Shown in pieces: positions 45,431 through 55,585 of a stretch of DNA of 64,000 bases. Within the stretch, counting starts at the first letter, position 1. Every line of letters begins with the position of its first letter. The notes below the pieces were generated by a model. The model did no database searches and was not told the DNA's origin. It saw only the letters and a list, made by a program, of their open reading frames with translations. Both the position numbers and the translations under genes were made by a program. Source of the stretch: Mesorhabditis belari (lineage: Eukaryota > Nematoda > Chromadorea > Rhabditida > Rhabditidae); the NCBI GenBank assembly GCA_958450365.1, contig CAUEEP010000760.1, forward strand, positions 693,462 to 757,461, in the 5' to 3' direction.

Positions 45431-46165
45431 TTATGGTTTAAATTCATGCAGCAAAGATCTATCTCGATTTTCGAAAGGCGGAAAGTGGAAAGCGTTTGGA
45501 TCCAACTGTAACCAATCGGTGAGCCCCGGACGACTAACAGAACTAAAGTATTTGAATGCCGAAAATGTACTTTTATAATAAATCTACACATGTTAGTTGT
45601 CGATTGTAGTTTTCGTACATCAAGTTCGGCAGCCAATTGTAATGGAGTGCGGTCCTGTGTTGTGTTTTGTTCACCTATTCACCTACACTTCAGAAATTGA
45701 GGACAACTAAATTTATGATCAAAAATAATACGCACTTGGTTAGAATGTTTGGCAGTTACACGCATGAAGCTCTGATGCTTTCCAGTAATAGAATCTTCTC
45801 GAACGCCCTCAAGAAGTTCAGCACCACTAAAAGATAAACAATTAAAACATAAAATTCCTATTTAACTTTAATGATCGCAAAGGACCATGCCCAATCGTCC
45901 CGGAGAATGATCTTCTTTGACGCTAGCAGCTCGATTGCACATCACTTGGTTTAGAATTCGGCCTAGGCGAATAGCCTACATTTTGTCAGATAACCAGTAT
46001 CTTAACATACCTACGTAGACAGGGTAAAGATACGGAGTAACGACGGGTTCTTCGTAGCGAAATGTGCTAATACCTTGGCCAGTTACCAATAATGCCCCGT
46101 CTCGAGCCGCTTGCAATGAAACTAATTTCACTTGAGAGGTATCCTGAAGTCCAATGGCTTGGCTT
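45431..46165 (-). CDS. Unrecognised multi-exon gene, minus strand (partial model)
   Basis: Exon-like pieces include one ending at about 46009 (VKLVSLQAARDGALLVTGQG, then STFRYEEPVVTPYLYPVYV), one near 45990-45885 (IRLGRILNQVMCNRAASVKE then GRLGMVLCDH), one ending at about 45735 (GAELLEGVREDSITGKHQSF), and two firmly phased last exons 45654-45590 and 45533-45431. These last two read DRTPLQLAAELDVRKLQ, ankyrin-like in its TPLQLAAE start, and RPGLTDWLQLDPNAFHFPPF. Not all junctions are in phase, so the gene may be decaying or my boundaries may be wrong. No family recognised. Confidence 0.4.
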
Positions 46166-46194
46166 GCCAAGTCTTGCCTTTTGCACAGTTCTCA

Positions 46195-46490
46195 TTTAAA
46201 TGAAGAGTACCGAGGCACCAACACGTCCAGAGCACCAAATTGAGAATGAGCAATCAGCGTCTTTTGTGAGATTTCCCCTCAGATGGCGTTTCCGACAATC
46301 CATCGTCACCAACCACAGCGAATTGTTGCTCTAAAGCGGCCTTGTGCGCGGAAAACCATTGTAGGCGAGATTTTGGTTGGTGGCTCGACCGAAGACGTAG
46401 TTAAGAAGGTAGAGCGCCAAAACGAGCATCTCAAACTGCATTCGTACATTCTGCGTTACCGGATTAATGCAAGCAAAGCAACCAGAAGAA
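46195..46490 (-). pseudogene. CCDC47-like fragment, frameshifted
   Basis: Minus strand reads FEMLVLALYLLNYVFGRATN then QNLA, and after a one-base frame change WFSAHKAALEQQFAVVGDDG. The combination of a membrane segment, NYxxGxxxNxxxA and WxxxHxxxLExxFxxVGDDG is characteristic of CCDC47 (calumin), an ER membrane chaperone subunit. Farther on, WCSGRV in the expected place is followed by a stop. The rest of the protein is missing. The fragment ends exactly where the segmental duplication begins at 46499. Confidence 0.65.
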
Positions 46491-47309
46491 TAACCCTCAA
46501 AAATCTCATCATCACTGAAAATGTTAGGAGATTTTCGCCTCAAGCCTTTCTTTGTATAGTACTTTATATAGGTATTTGAGTACTTATTGAATTTTGTTTT
46601 GGCGATATTTTGGCGATCGTTAAAAGGACGATGATTAGATTTAGAGTGCAGAAAAGTCTCAAGTCTCAGAAAAGAGTGATTTTTGCTCCATCCATCCCAT
46701 TGAAATCGAGAAGTTTAAATGAAAACAGAGTTTTTACTGTAATACTGCAAATGTTTGTATTATAGGGGTTGATAATTTGAAGTTAAAACACACACAATTA
46801 AACTAAACTTTTTAATTAAAATAACGATTTGTTTCAGGATCTTGTTGCGCTGCAATTCTAGTGCACGGAATGCCTGATTTTCTTACTAAAACGAGAAAGT
46901 GAGTGTGCTAGAAAGGATGCATTTCTATCTAGTTCACTTATTAGAATTACACCTCAAAGAGCAAGTATACTGAACTCATTGAGAGCCCCAATTCTCGGAA
47001 CGCAAGTGAGACTTTGTTTTCCGAGACAATCCGACAAAATCTGACACAGAAACCGGATCATTCACCAAAATAGACCCAGACAACGATGATCTGATCAATT
47101 TTTTGCTGATCTCGAACTCAAGATTGATTTAGTGAACCAACTCTTCATAACCTTCTTCATACCTTTAAAAGAAAATAAGTGGATGTTTACGGGACTAAAG
47201 ACCTGTTTTGTTGTTTATTACTGTGAAAAGGGCAAGAATCTAAAAAAAAGAATTGGGATATAAAAGTGAGCGAATGAGAGATTTCTCTCAACCGTTCCCA
47301 CCGTACATA

Positions 47310-48748
47310 ATGAAACTTTTCCTCATCTTCGCGTTCTTCCTTTGCCTCATCGCCTCGGCTGGGTGGGTGTTCTTTGCCTACTTAAACACACCTTTTTTGG
47401 CACATTTAATCCTTAAACTTTTTGGGATCTTGAAATCTTTTAAATCTTGAAACTTAACTGAAAACTGAAACTAATTAATATGTTACGTCCAATCGAGAAA
47501 TCCGTCCTAGAAATCCGATCTAGACTAACTCTAGATCGATCTAAAGTGAAGTGCGGTTAAACGTCCAATCTAGAATCAAGCCGATTACTCCAAATCTAAG
47601 TCTGGATCGGATGTCTGATTTAGAGTGATTGGCTTGATCCTAGATCCGACGTTTGACCTCACTTCACGCTAGATCGGACGGATTTCTAGGTCGGACGTAA
47701 CAAATAGACTAGAAACAGTGTGTTTGAGAACAAGAAGGTACCCTTCATTGAAGAAATTTTTTTCGAAATTGGCTCTTCCTTTCTTTAGCTAGGCTTTAAA
47801 ATATCTTAATAAGAAGTCTATTTTTAAGAAAAGAATTACAGGGCCTTTCGAGCGACGTTCACTAAAACGATAGTTAGAGGCGGAGGCGGTGGACGAGGTT
47901 TGTATTGGGTTGAACATAAAATTCGTGCAGTTTTTTTGGGAGATCGTCGCAAACTCAATCAAATTAGACGTGTAATAGCTCATTCGAAAGCTAATTATCA
48001 AGCGGATTCAATCAAAAAAACCACTTATTTTTTCATTACGTTTTAAAGTTCTTACAGAAGTTTTAGTAGAAGTGATCAGACCCTAAAAAGTGGAAAAAAT
48101 AACGTTTCGTCAGTTTTTCTCTTAAAAATCTAGGCTAAAACATGTTTTTCGTGATCGTGATTTCGTGAAATTACCCGAAGAAATTACCCCAAGAAGAAAA
48201 ACGTTTTTGAAAGCAAAAAAAGTGAGCATTTTGTCACGAACGGGACTCGAACCCCCGACCTTTCGCTTAGCCAGCAACCATGTTAACCATTACACCACAA
48301 GACCCTTGACCTCCCTTCCTCCAGGAGGGAGTTAAGTTCCCACCTCTCTGGACCAGCCGGTTCCACATGTCTTGATTTATTGGTCTGGGGTGCGCTCGAA
48401 ACTAGGTATGAAGACCTTAGCCAGCATTGCAGAACCAATCCTTCCCTGGTCGCCAGTTGGAACTAGGGCAAATCAAAAACTTGCGCCCCGCCGGGACTCG
48501 AACCCGCGACCTTTCGCTTACCGTGCCACTGTGTTAACCATTACACCACAACCCACTTCGCCGCCCTTACTCCAGAGGGAGTTAACTATTCACAAGACGA
48601 GCCAATGCTTGGATTTGAATCTTTGAAGTAAAACATATTACAACTTTCTACAAAACTTACAAAAACTATTGTATTCATTGTTTTAGGATTCGGTGGCGGA
48701 CGTGGCTTTTTCAACCGTGGATTTGGCGGACGAGGTTTCGGCAAATAA
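47310..48748 (+). CDS. Secreted glycine-rich peptide 2 (paralogue)
   Basis: Exons 47310-47362, 47842-47897 and 48687-48748 join into 56 residues. Signal peptide MKLFLIFAFFLCLIASAG, linker AFRATFTKTIVR, mature part RGGGGGRG, then GFFNRGFGGRGFGK. Compared with paralogue 1 it lost several GF repeats from exons 2 and 3, but all splice sites and the frame are kept (the first donor changed from GTTTGT to GTGGGT). A TATA box at about 47254 is conserved. Preservation of the frame despite repeat-length change suggests that both copies are functional. Inferred defence peptide. Confidence 0.8.
47482..47702. repeat. Expanded hairpin element in intron 1 of peptide gene 2
   Basis: TTACGTCCAATCGAGAAATC on the left pairs imperfectly with GATTTCTAGGTCGGACGTAAC-type sequence on the right. 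Inner ATCCGACGTTTGACC blocks also pair. Longer than its partner at 41570-41691. Confidence 0.75.
48236..48307 (-). other. tRNA-like sequence, intron 2 of peptide gene 2
   Basis: Duplicate of 42201-42277. The T arm here is better: GGGGG TTCGAGT CCCG. D-arm block GTGGTGTAATGGTTAACA. Confidence 0.5.
48480..48551 (-). other. tRNA-like sequence, intron 2 of peptide gene 2
   Basis: Duplicate of 42470-42541. T arm GCGGG TTCGAGT CCCGG/C, pairing kept by compensating change relative to the first copy (GTGGG became GCGGG). D arm identical. Confidence 0.5.
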
Positions 48749-48956
48749 ATCAAGTCTTTCAAGAGAAGCAATTAGATTTTCGATAAATAGAGATTTACAA
48801 TTATTATTGGCTGCTAGTTTTTATGTTAAGGGTTTATTTTCCGGTTTCATAGTCCGGTTTCATAGATAAACTTTATCGACACATAGATACACGTTAGAAA
48901 ATCACAAACAATTGAAAATAAAGCAGAATAATTAAGGATTTGAGTATTAAGAATAA

Positions 48957-51900
48957 TCAAGTATCGACCTTTTCAGTGTCACCAAACTTCTGCAAAATGT
49001 AGTTACAAAACTCGGTGGGATTTGTCGAAAGCAAGTTGAGCTCGTCTTGGGTCATCGACTCATTTTGGGCGGGTTGGGTGTTATCTAAAAATTGTTTCGA
49101 TTAATAAAAAGATAATAGTTGTAGTATTTCGTGTAGATAATAGTGTAGAGCAGTTGTAATACTTTTCTGACTGTTTTCCTAACTTTACATTTCAGATAAC
49201 TCACTAAAATATCCAAAAAAAAGAATGGCAAGGACTCCTTTGCTGCTCCAGCTGGCCAAAACTCTTGAATGTTCCTTAGAATTGCTTCAAATGGATCTTC
49301 TTTCTCCGATAATCCCATTCTCCAAAGCCCTTCCGCAATATAGGAATCAGAAATGGATCCATTTGAATCCCGCTTTCTGACAATACTCTCAAAAGGCTTC
49401 CACATTTCCTCTATGACTTCAGTGTTCAGTTTCGCATCTTTTGAGCAATTGCCATAGCTCACCCAGTTAAAGGAGTAATCCGAATGATTTGCCAAATCTT
49501 TATAGGCTGACCAACCATCAGAAACAATTCTTGATCCACGCTTTATACAAGATTCGATAACATTCATGAGTGTTAATATCTCTCGATTTGGTAACAAAAG
49601 CGCAAAAGTCTCCTTTGTCTCTTTGCATATTCCACCGAGAAACCATTTCTCTCCAGAAATCCCCGCTTCTTGAATTTTTGGCTTTGTTACGAGAATTTCT
49701 TCTATTTCTATCGTTTTCCCGGGTCCTCCAATCTTCAAATTAACTCCATTTGCCACTTTCCACGCACAAACTTGTCGCAAAGAGTTTCTCCAATCGAGGA
49801 TTGTCGATTGCCTCAAACCAAGCTTACTTTCAAGGGATTTCACCGAATATTTCCCGGTACTCCATAAAAAGATAAAGCGTAGTGCAACAACGAATTTGAT
49901 TCTCGATTGCTCGAAAAAGTTGTTGCAGCGAATTCCCTTGTGCCCGCCGTCAATTCTCTTCTCAACACAACGAGCACACTCCCAACGATAGACATCTTTT
50001 CCCTTCGAGGTGAGTCTCATCGGATGTCCCAAACCGCACACCCAGTCTTGGATTATTCCTCGATCGATGAGGAATTGAATCGACTCTTTTTCGGTGTACT
50101 TCTCCAAGTCGGTGTACTTCCAGACTAAAATGAGGAAGTGATGTTATAGCGGCGAGAATTGGGACTCTTTCTGAATTCTTGTCAACTCCCACCTAATCTC
50201 AATCCATTAAAGCTACCGTAAATCTATATTTACTCTACTAGTACTGTGCCTCGAATAGCACTGCACGTTCGGGGTAGATCGAAAAACATAGTACTGCACG
50301 CAAGTTTGCATTTATCCAAAGTTAATTTCCATTTTTGGGTATTTAGTAGCCCACTTCTTTGCTAATTAAGTGAATGTGTTCCAGCCTGTTGGCTCAATAG
50401 AGTAAATGATCATGTTTGAAACATTGTTTTTGATGATTCGAATGTTTCAGTCTTTGATCTACAATTGTTACTTCTCATGTTTACTGTTTTCTACTTTGGT
50501 ACTATTCTGTGATACATCCTGTTTTATGTACCCAGTTTAGACTACTTGAAAAATCCTGTATTTAGATTAAGCTTAAGATATGTTTAGGCTATAGTCTTGG
50601 ACCTAGTATAGATTAGATTAGATAAACGTATGCATCAAGCAGATAAAGCAATATGATAAATCCAAAATAGTTACCGTAAATACTGTAATAGTACCCCACC
50701 CCTCTCGTACAGTCGCGTAGTCGCAAGTTTTTTAGTATTTCATTTTTTTCAAAGCGCCCGTACTTTCAAAAAATGCGTCTTTGGTATAAAAAAATAGCCC
50801 TCAATTTCAGCTATTTTTTGATACCTAAGCGCACATTGTAGCCTAAACCAGTGTTGAGAAAAACTCGTTTAAAGCTAGAATACGCATTGTAGGGGTGGGG
50901 TACTATTACAGTATTTACGGTAGGTCAATTGGAATGGGGATGTATAACAGGATAGTACCTCTACTTTTTATGTTTGATGTGTTGTTATCTTAATAAAATT
51001 AAAATAATATGTCTGTCTGTCTGTCTGCCTGTCTGTCTGCCTGTCTGTCTGTCTGTCTACCTGTTTGCCTGTCTGTTTCGACTACGTTAGAGAAAGTTAG
51101 ACTACGCGACTGTACGCCCGTCATTATGAGGGTGGCGTTCTATTAGAGTATTTACGTTATTTACAGATCATTTCCTTGTACTAACCTTCGTTAGGACCCA
51201 TATCGAGATCCAACTGTGGCATATCATCATCACCATCAAACTCCATCTCATCGGGCTCCTTTTTCGGAAGACTTTTCTGAGAAAGCTTCAACTAAAGTTG
51301 ATTTATTTGCTATTTTTTTCAACTATAGTTATTCCATTCTTTAAACAAACCAATTTCTCTGTGGGATTTTCATTTGCTAAATTTGAAGCTGAGAATTGTG
51401 GCTTTGGGGCTGCCGGTTGAGCGTAAGCCGTTTTGATGTTGTGTCGCTCCAAAAATTTCTCCAACCACCCGCTGCTTGCCTAGAATTCATTGTTTAAATG
51501 CCTAGAATTTATTGTTTAAATCAGCTGATTTAAAAGGAATTGAACTTGTTTATGAAATAATCGATTGGTTTGACTTTTAACTAAAGCCAAATTAACTAAA
51601 GCCTTACCTGGAAAGTCGCATCTTTATATCCGCCTTGTTGAAACATGTGTTCAGCTTTCATTTGTATCATTCTTCTTGAGACGTATTTCCCTTTTCTCAT
51701 TTCTCCTTTTACCCAATCGGCCAACTCATTGTCGAGCTTCGGAAAACTTCGATGTCGTCCACCGCCTTTTAATCGTTTCGCATTTGTACTTCTGAAAATT
51801 TAGATTTTAAATTCAGCTACCTATGTTTTGTATTGCTATCATTTGTGATTATAATTTTTTTAAACTTACTGCATGCTGAGCAACTCGTTCTCTTGCATCA

Positions 51901-53082
51901 CCCATCTTTGAATCAACGCTCGACAGACGCCGAATCGTCGACCCGCCGCGTTTTTCGAGTGAGCCTTTGCGAATCGAACCGCTTGCAACTTGAACTCGAC
52001 GTCAAAGGCTCGCCGTTTTTGGTTTCCCTGAAATTTGCCGGGGTTTTTTTTACTCAATGTTGAAGCTTACTAGTAGTTGAAGCTTACTGGTAGTTGAAGC
52101 TTACTGGTAGTTGAAGCTTACTAGTAGTTGAAGCTTACTAGTAGCTTCGGTACTAATAAAGTTCGGGAAAACCACTTTTCTCTGATTTGGTCAGATCGTT
52201 TTTCGTTATTTCATTTTTTCTGGGGTAATCAAACAGGCTTAAGCTTTTTGTGATATTTTTAGAAAGTTTTAAACAATCTTTACTAATCTTTTGCTAAGCT
52301 AGCTGAAGTATAATTGTTGCAGTGCCGCAAAGCTTTAAAATGAGGCCAAGGGTGAAGCACAAAGTGCAAACTTATTCAAAAACACTCTAAAATATCATAA
52401 ATAGATTAAGCATATTTGATTACCCCAGAAAAGACAAAACCAGACAAAACCAAAAGCAAAAAACGCATAAAATAGGTTCTGACCGGGTCATGTCAAAGTG
52501 CTCTCCAAACTTTATTATTGCCATAGCTTCTATTAATAAATCTTTATAATAGTGAATAGTTTATAATAATCGTTATCCTTATAATAATAGTTAGTCGTAA
52601 ATAGATTTCGGCTAAATTGAATTAACGGCTAAATTAACGGAGCCAAAACACATTCAAAACCAGTTTTTATACTTTACTATGCCTAGTTATGCAAGAAAAA
52701 ACACCAAATGAGGGGGAAAATTTTTAAACCAAAGAAATTCGACTTTTTTTCTGACCTTCTAACCTTTCTAACCTTGGACCGTAAAGTTCAAATTAGCCTA
52801 GATTTCTTGTAAACTTACATTTGACGGAAGTGGAGACTGTAAATCACTAGAACTCGTCGAGGCTTCTTGTTCAAGTGTCGGCATTACGGTTTTCTCAAAG
52901 TGATACTCCGCTTTCAGCTCGTTTTTCAACAAATCCTCCACTTTGATTTCATCGTTGAGATATTCCTCGACATTGAATTCATCAGTCAATTGATCTTCAT
53001 CCAATTCCTCTTGTTTTATGTCGTGAACATTATTTTGTAGCTGATTGAGGAGATCTTCGAGAGTGGTTGGCGGGAAATCCAT
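48957..53082 (-). CDS. Chimeric BrkDBD + CENP-B HTH + ISXO2/Merlin transposase-derived protein
   Basis: Seven minus exons, 53082-52819, 52027-51870, 51791-51608, 51479-51351, 51276-51186, 50124-49189 and 49084-48957, are phase-compatible at all six junctions and give 629 residues. Residues 1-88 are acidic. Residues 89-141 (KRRAFDVEFKLQAVRFAKAH, then GVCRALIQRWV) match Brinker-type DNA-binding helix-turn-helix. Residues 142-245 (GGRHRSFPKLDNELADWV, MIQMKAEHMF, SGWLEKFLERHNI) match the CENP-B/Tc5-type HTH. An acidic linker follows. Residues 276-587 form an ISXO2-like (IS1595/Merlin) domain: zinc-ribbon-like C305, C325, C328, then IGGPGKTIEIEE, SDGWSAY, NTEVIEEMW. The first catalytic Asp is Glu at 417; D478 and E514 remain. 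Catalysis is probably lost, suggesting a domesticated nuclear DNA-binding protein. Confidence 0.8.
50673..50922. mobile_element. Hairpin MITE with TACCGTAAATACTGTAATAG ends
   Basis: Left TACCGTAAATACTGTAATAG and ACCCCACCCCT, right AGGGGTGGGGTACTATTACA then GTATTTACGGTA. About 250 bp, in intron 5 of the chimeric transposase gene. Related ends occur near 50216, 51140 and 63085. Confidence 0.85.
51009..51076. repeat. CTGT microsatellite
   Basis: Interrupted (CTGT)n with CTGC and CTAC variants, in the same intron as the MITE at 50673. Confidence 0.9.
52061..52145. repeat. 17-bp TTGAAGCTTACTAGTAG minisatellite
   Basis: Five tandem copies just upstream (on the transcribed strand) of the acceptor of exon 2 of the chimeric gene. 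Confidence 0.9.
52213..52435. mobile_element. Inverted-repeat element with CTGGGGTAATCAAA ends
   Basis: TTTTCTGGGGTAATCAAACA on the left and TTTGATTACCCCAGAAAAG on the right are inverted. The GGGTAATCAAA motif is shared with the MITE at 53993-54376. Lies in intron 1 of the chimeric gene. Confidence 0.7.
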
Positions 53083-53706
53083 GTTGTTTGGGGTTGAGGG
53101 AAATCAATTTTGAATAGAAAAAGTTAAGTTTTAAAGAACGAATCCAGAAAATTTGGCTTTACCAGCAGAAGTATCGATTTTTCTCTAATAGAAGCCTTTT
53201 TCTACGGTTTCTTTCTGCCAATGGCGAGCAGACTACAATCTTTATAATTGTCACTTGCGTGGATTATGGTAAAAAGAGCGCGCAATAAAGGATTCATGCA
53301 ACAATTGAATATGAAAAGATTGGGAAAAAAAAGCCAAATAAAATGCCTATTAAATAAAAGAAACTGCCGTTTTTATGATATTCAGTTGAACAACTGAATA
53401 TCTTTTTATTTTTCTATATTTAAGCTATTTGAGCTAGCTGATTTTTTATTTGCGATCCGTTTGCTGGGTTCGTTTGACTACATTTTCTGCAAGTTCTTGT
53501 AATGTTTGTTAGTTTAAGCCTACGCATAAATGTTATCCAAGCGTTTTATTGTAATCGGTTAGTGGATATACTTTAAGCTTAATTGTTAGCATGTAAAGTT
53601 GCAAGTAATCCTCTAAAAGTTAACAGAATTTTAAACGTTTGCCCCGTTTTCTGTGATCTTTACGCTTATTTTTTAATTTTTTTCTTTAATACTTTAATTT
53701 TTTTAG

Positions 53707-55159
53707 ATGCGGATCAATCAGGAGACAAAAATTGAAGGAGACGGTATCGGGCTTTATCCCTATCAAGCGAGATTTGTCGACAATTACAATAAATGGATGC
53801 AGGTTTGAGATTTCGGCTGAGCTTCTAGAAAATGGTTGATTGGTATCCATTTTAAGTTTTTAAATGGTAGATTTAATAAAATTTTTTTAATTTGATTGAT
53901 TTAATTTGTTTTGACGCTTACAGAAGTAAAATTATATTGACTTGCAACTCTTCAAGTTAATATAATTTTACGCAATAAATCTGGGACTTGTTGGTACTTT
54001 AGTGGTTAGGAGGGACCACTTTTATCACTGGCTTAGTTGGATCTTATGTTTTGAGTAGTTGTATTGATACCTTTTATCTATTCTAGGGTAATCAAACATG
54101 CTTAGTAGCTTGGTGACTATTTTAGCAAGTTTTTGGCAATTTTAGCCTAATCTCATGTAATTTAACCACCAAACGTTACCTCGAAGCTGCTTACACTTGA
54201 AAGTCAAATAAAAGCGGCAATATGAAACTTGCAACATGTTGTAAATGCTCTAAAAGTGTAAGTATATTTGATTACTCTAGAATAGGTAAATAAAAGATAT
54301 CAATACAACCACTCAAAGCATTAGATCCAACTAAGCCAGGATAAAAGTGGCCCCTCCCAACCACCAAAGTACCGGCTTGTTTAATTATAAAATTACAGTT
54401 GCATTTTGATTTAGGATGAAGAGCTACAGGCTGCAACGTGCTCGGAACCGCTGACGATTGAGGAAGAGTATGAAATGCAAAGGAAGTGGGCTGAAGACGA
54501 GGATAAGCTGACCTTCATCATTGTGGATCGAGACAAAGTATTGGAAGGGGACCCAGTATGTTAACTTTTTTTATTAAGAAACCTTGTCAAGCTCATTGAC
54601 ATGAAAAACATCATTGGTGAATTAAATACATTATTCCTCTTTAGACTGAGGCGATGGTGGGTGATGTGAATCTCTTTCTGGATCATGAGACAAAAACGGC
54701 CGAATGCGAGGTGATGATTGCTGCCAAAGATGCTAGAAGAAAGGTAGTTTTAAATAAATAAATACTTGCGCTTTAAAGAATTAGAAATGTTAGAAATCTA
54801 TAAATTCATAGTATGAAAATTAAAACTTGCTGGAGTAACTTAACAATTTTGAACTTTGTTTTTGACCTTTTTAGCACATGTGCTAAAAAGTTTAATTGTA
54901 TTTTCTTTAGGGTTTCGCTCTCGAGGCAATGACGCTGATGATCGGCTACGGGATTCGATTTGTGAAGGTGGAGAATTTCTTCGCGGTGATCACCGAGGAC
55001 AATCAGCGAAGCATGGCTCTCTTCGAAAAACTCGGATTCGTACAAAGTGATTACATATCTGTCTTCAAACAATACAAATACAAGCTACCAAATGATCGAC
55101 TTGATGAGTTTGTTCAACGATTGGATAAAGCTAATATCAAAAATCTGGATGCTGCTTAG
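53707..55159 (+). CDS. nat-9: N-acetyltransferase 9-like protein (four exons)
   Basis: Exons 53707-53802, 54415-54555, 54645-54743 and 54911-55159 are all in phase and encode 194 residues, close to the usual NAT9 length of about 200. The start follows TTTTTTTAG directly. Landmarks fit the NAT9 branch of GCN5-type acetyltransferases: [75 protein letters not shown] for the acetyl-CoA loop region, and [20 protein letters not shown]9 is known in animals as a cytoplasmic, microtubule-associated acetyltransferase-fold protein. The canonical acetyl-CoA signature is partly kept (RKGFA). Intron 1 contains a hairpin MITE at 53993-54376. The gene symbol is by homology only. Confidence 0.85.
53993..54376. 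mobile_element. Hairpin MITE in NAT9 intron 1
   Basis: Left arm GGTACTTTAGTGGTTAGGAG through GGGTAATCAAACATGCTTA is inverted on the right, ending CCAACCACCAAAGTACC. The arms are about 130 bp each. Confidence 0.9.
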
Positions 55160-55585
55160 ATTTTATCATATAAGTTGGCTAGCATTTTCTATTCTTCATT
55201 TTGTGATCATGTACATATTGTTTTCAGAAATAATATAAAAGCTATTAATAATGACAAATCACACTATTTCAGTGACAAATGCAACTGCACAAATTGGTAA
55301 AAGTAAATTAAAGCAGCAATGATTTTGTTTGCAGAAAACACGATTTCTATAAAATTTTAGCAACCTTTGGTTTTTCATAATTCACACAGATTTCATAAAG
55401 GAAAATCACTTTTTGAATCATTGCCCAATTCATTAACACGTGGTTGTGAAACAAACAGCCAACGAGATTTTAGATGGATTTTTCTGCGTTATTTTGCTGT
55501 TCAAGGCTGAGCAAATATCTGACTTTTACAGAATCCCGTAGAATGGCATTTCTCTCGCAGTTCGATGGTGAAACCAAATCAGAAA
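55160..55585. other. Intergenic spacer
   Basis: About 420 bp between two plus-strand genes. It would hold the 3' end of the NAT9 gene and the promoter of the Cys-rich gene. No further feature seen. Confidence 0.4.

Larger units (their letters stand above)
46499..48838. repeat. Segmental duplication, copy 2
   Basis: Direct copy of 40607-42832, offset about 5.9 kb, slightly longer because of an expanded hairpin in intron 1. Its left border abuts the CCDC47-like fragment, suggesting that the duplication or its insertion broke that gene. Confidence 0.9.

Noticed and set aside
46283..46579. Plus-strand frame of 98 codons
   Set aside because: The minus strand of the same segment encodes a recognisable CCDC47-like fragment, so this is its shadow.
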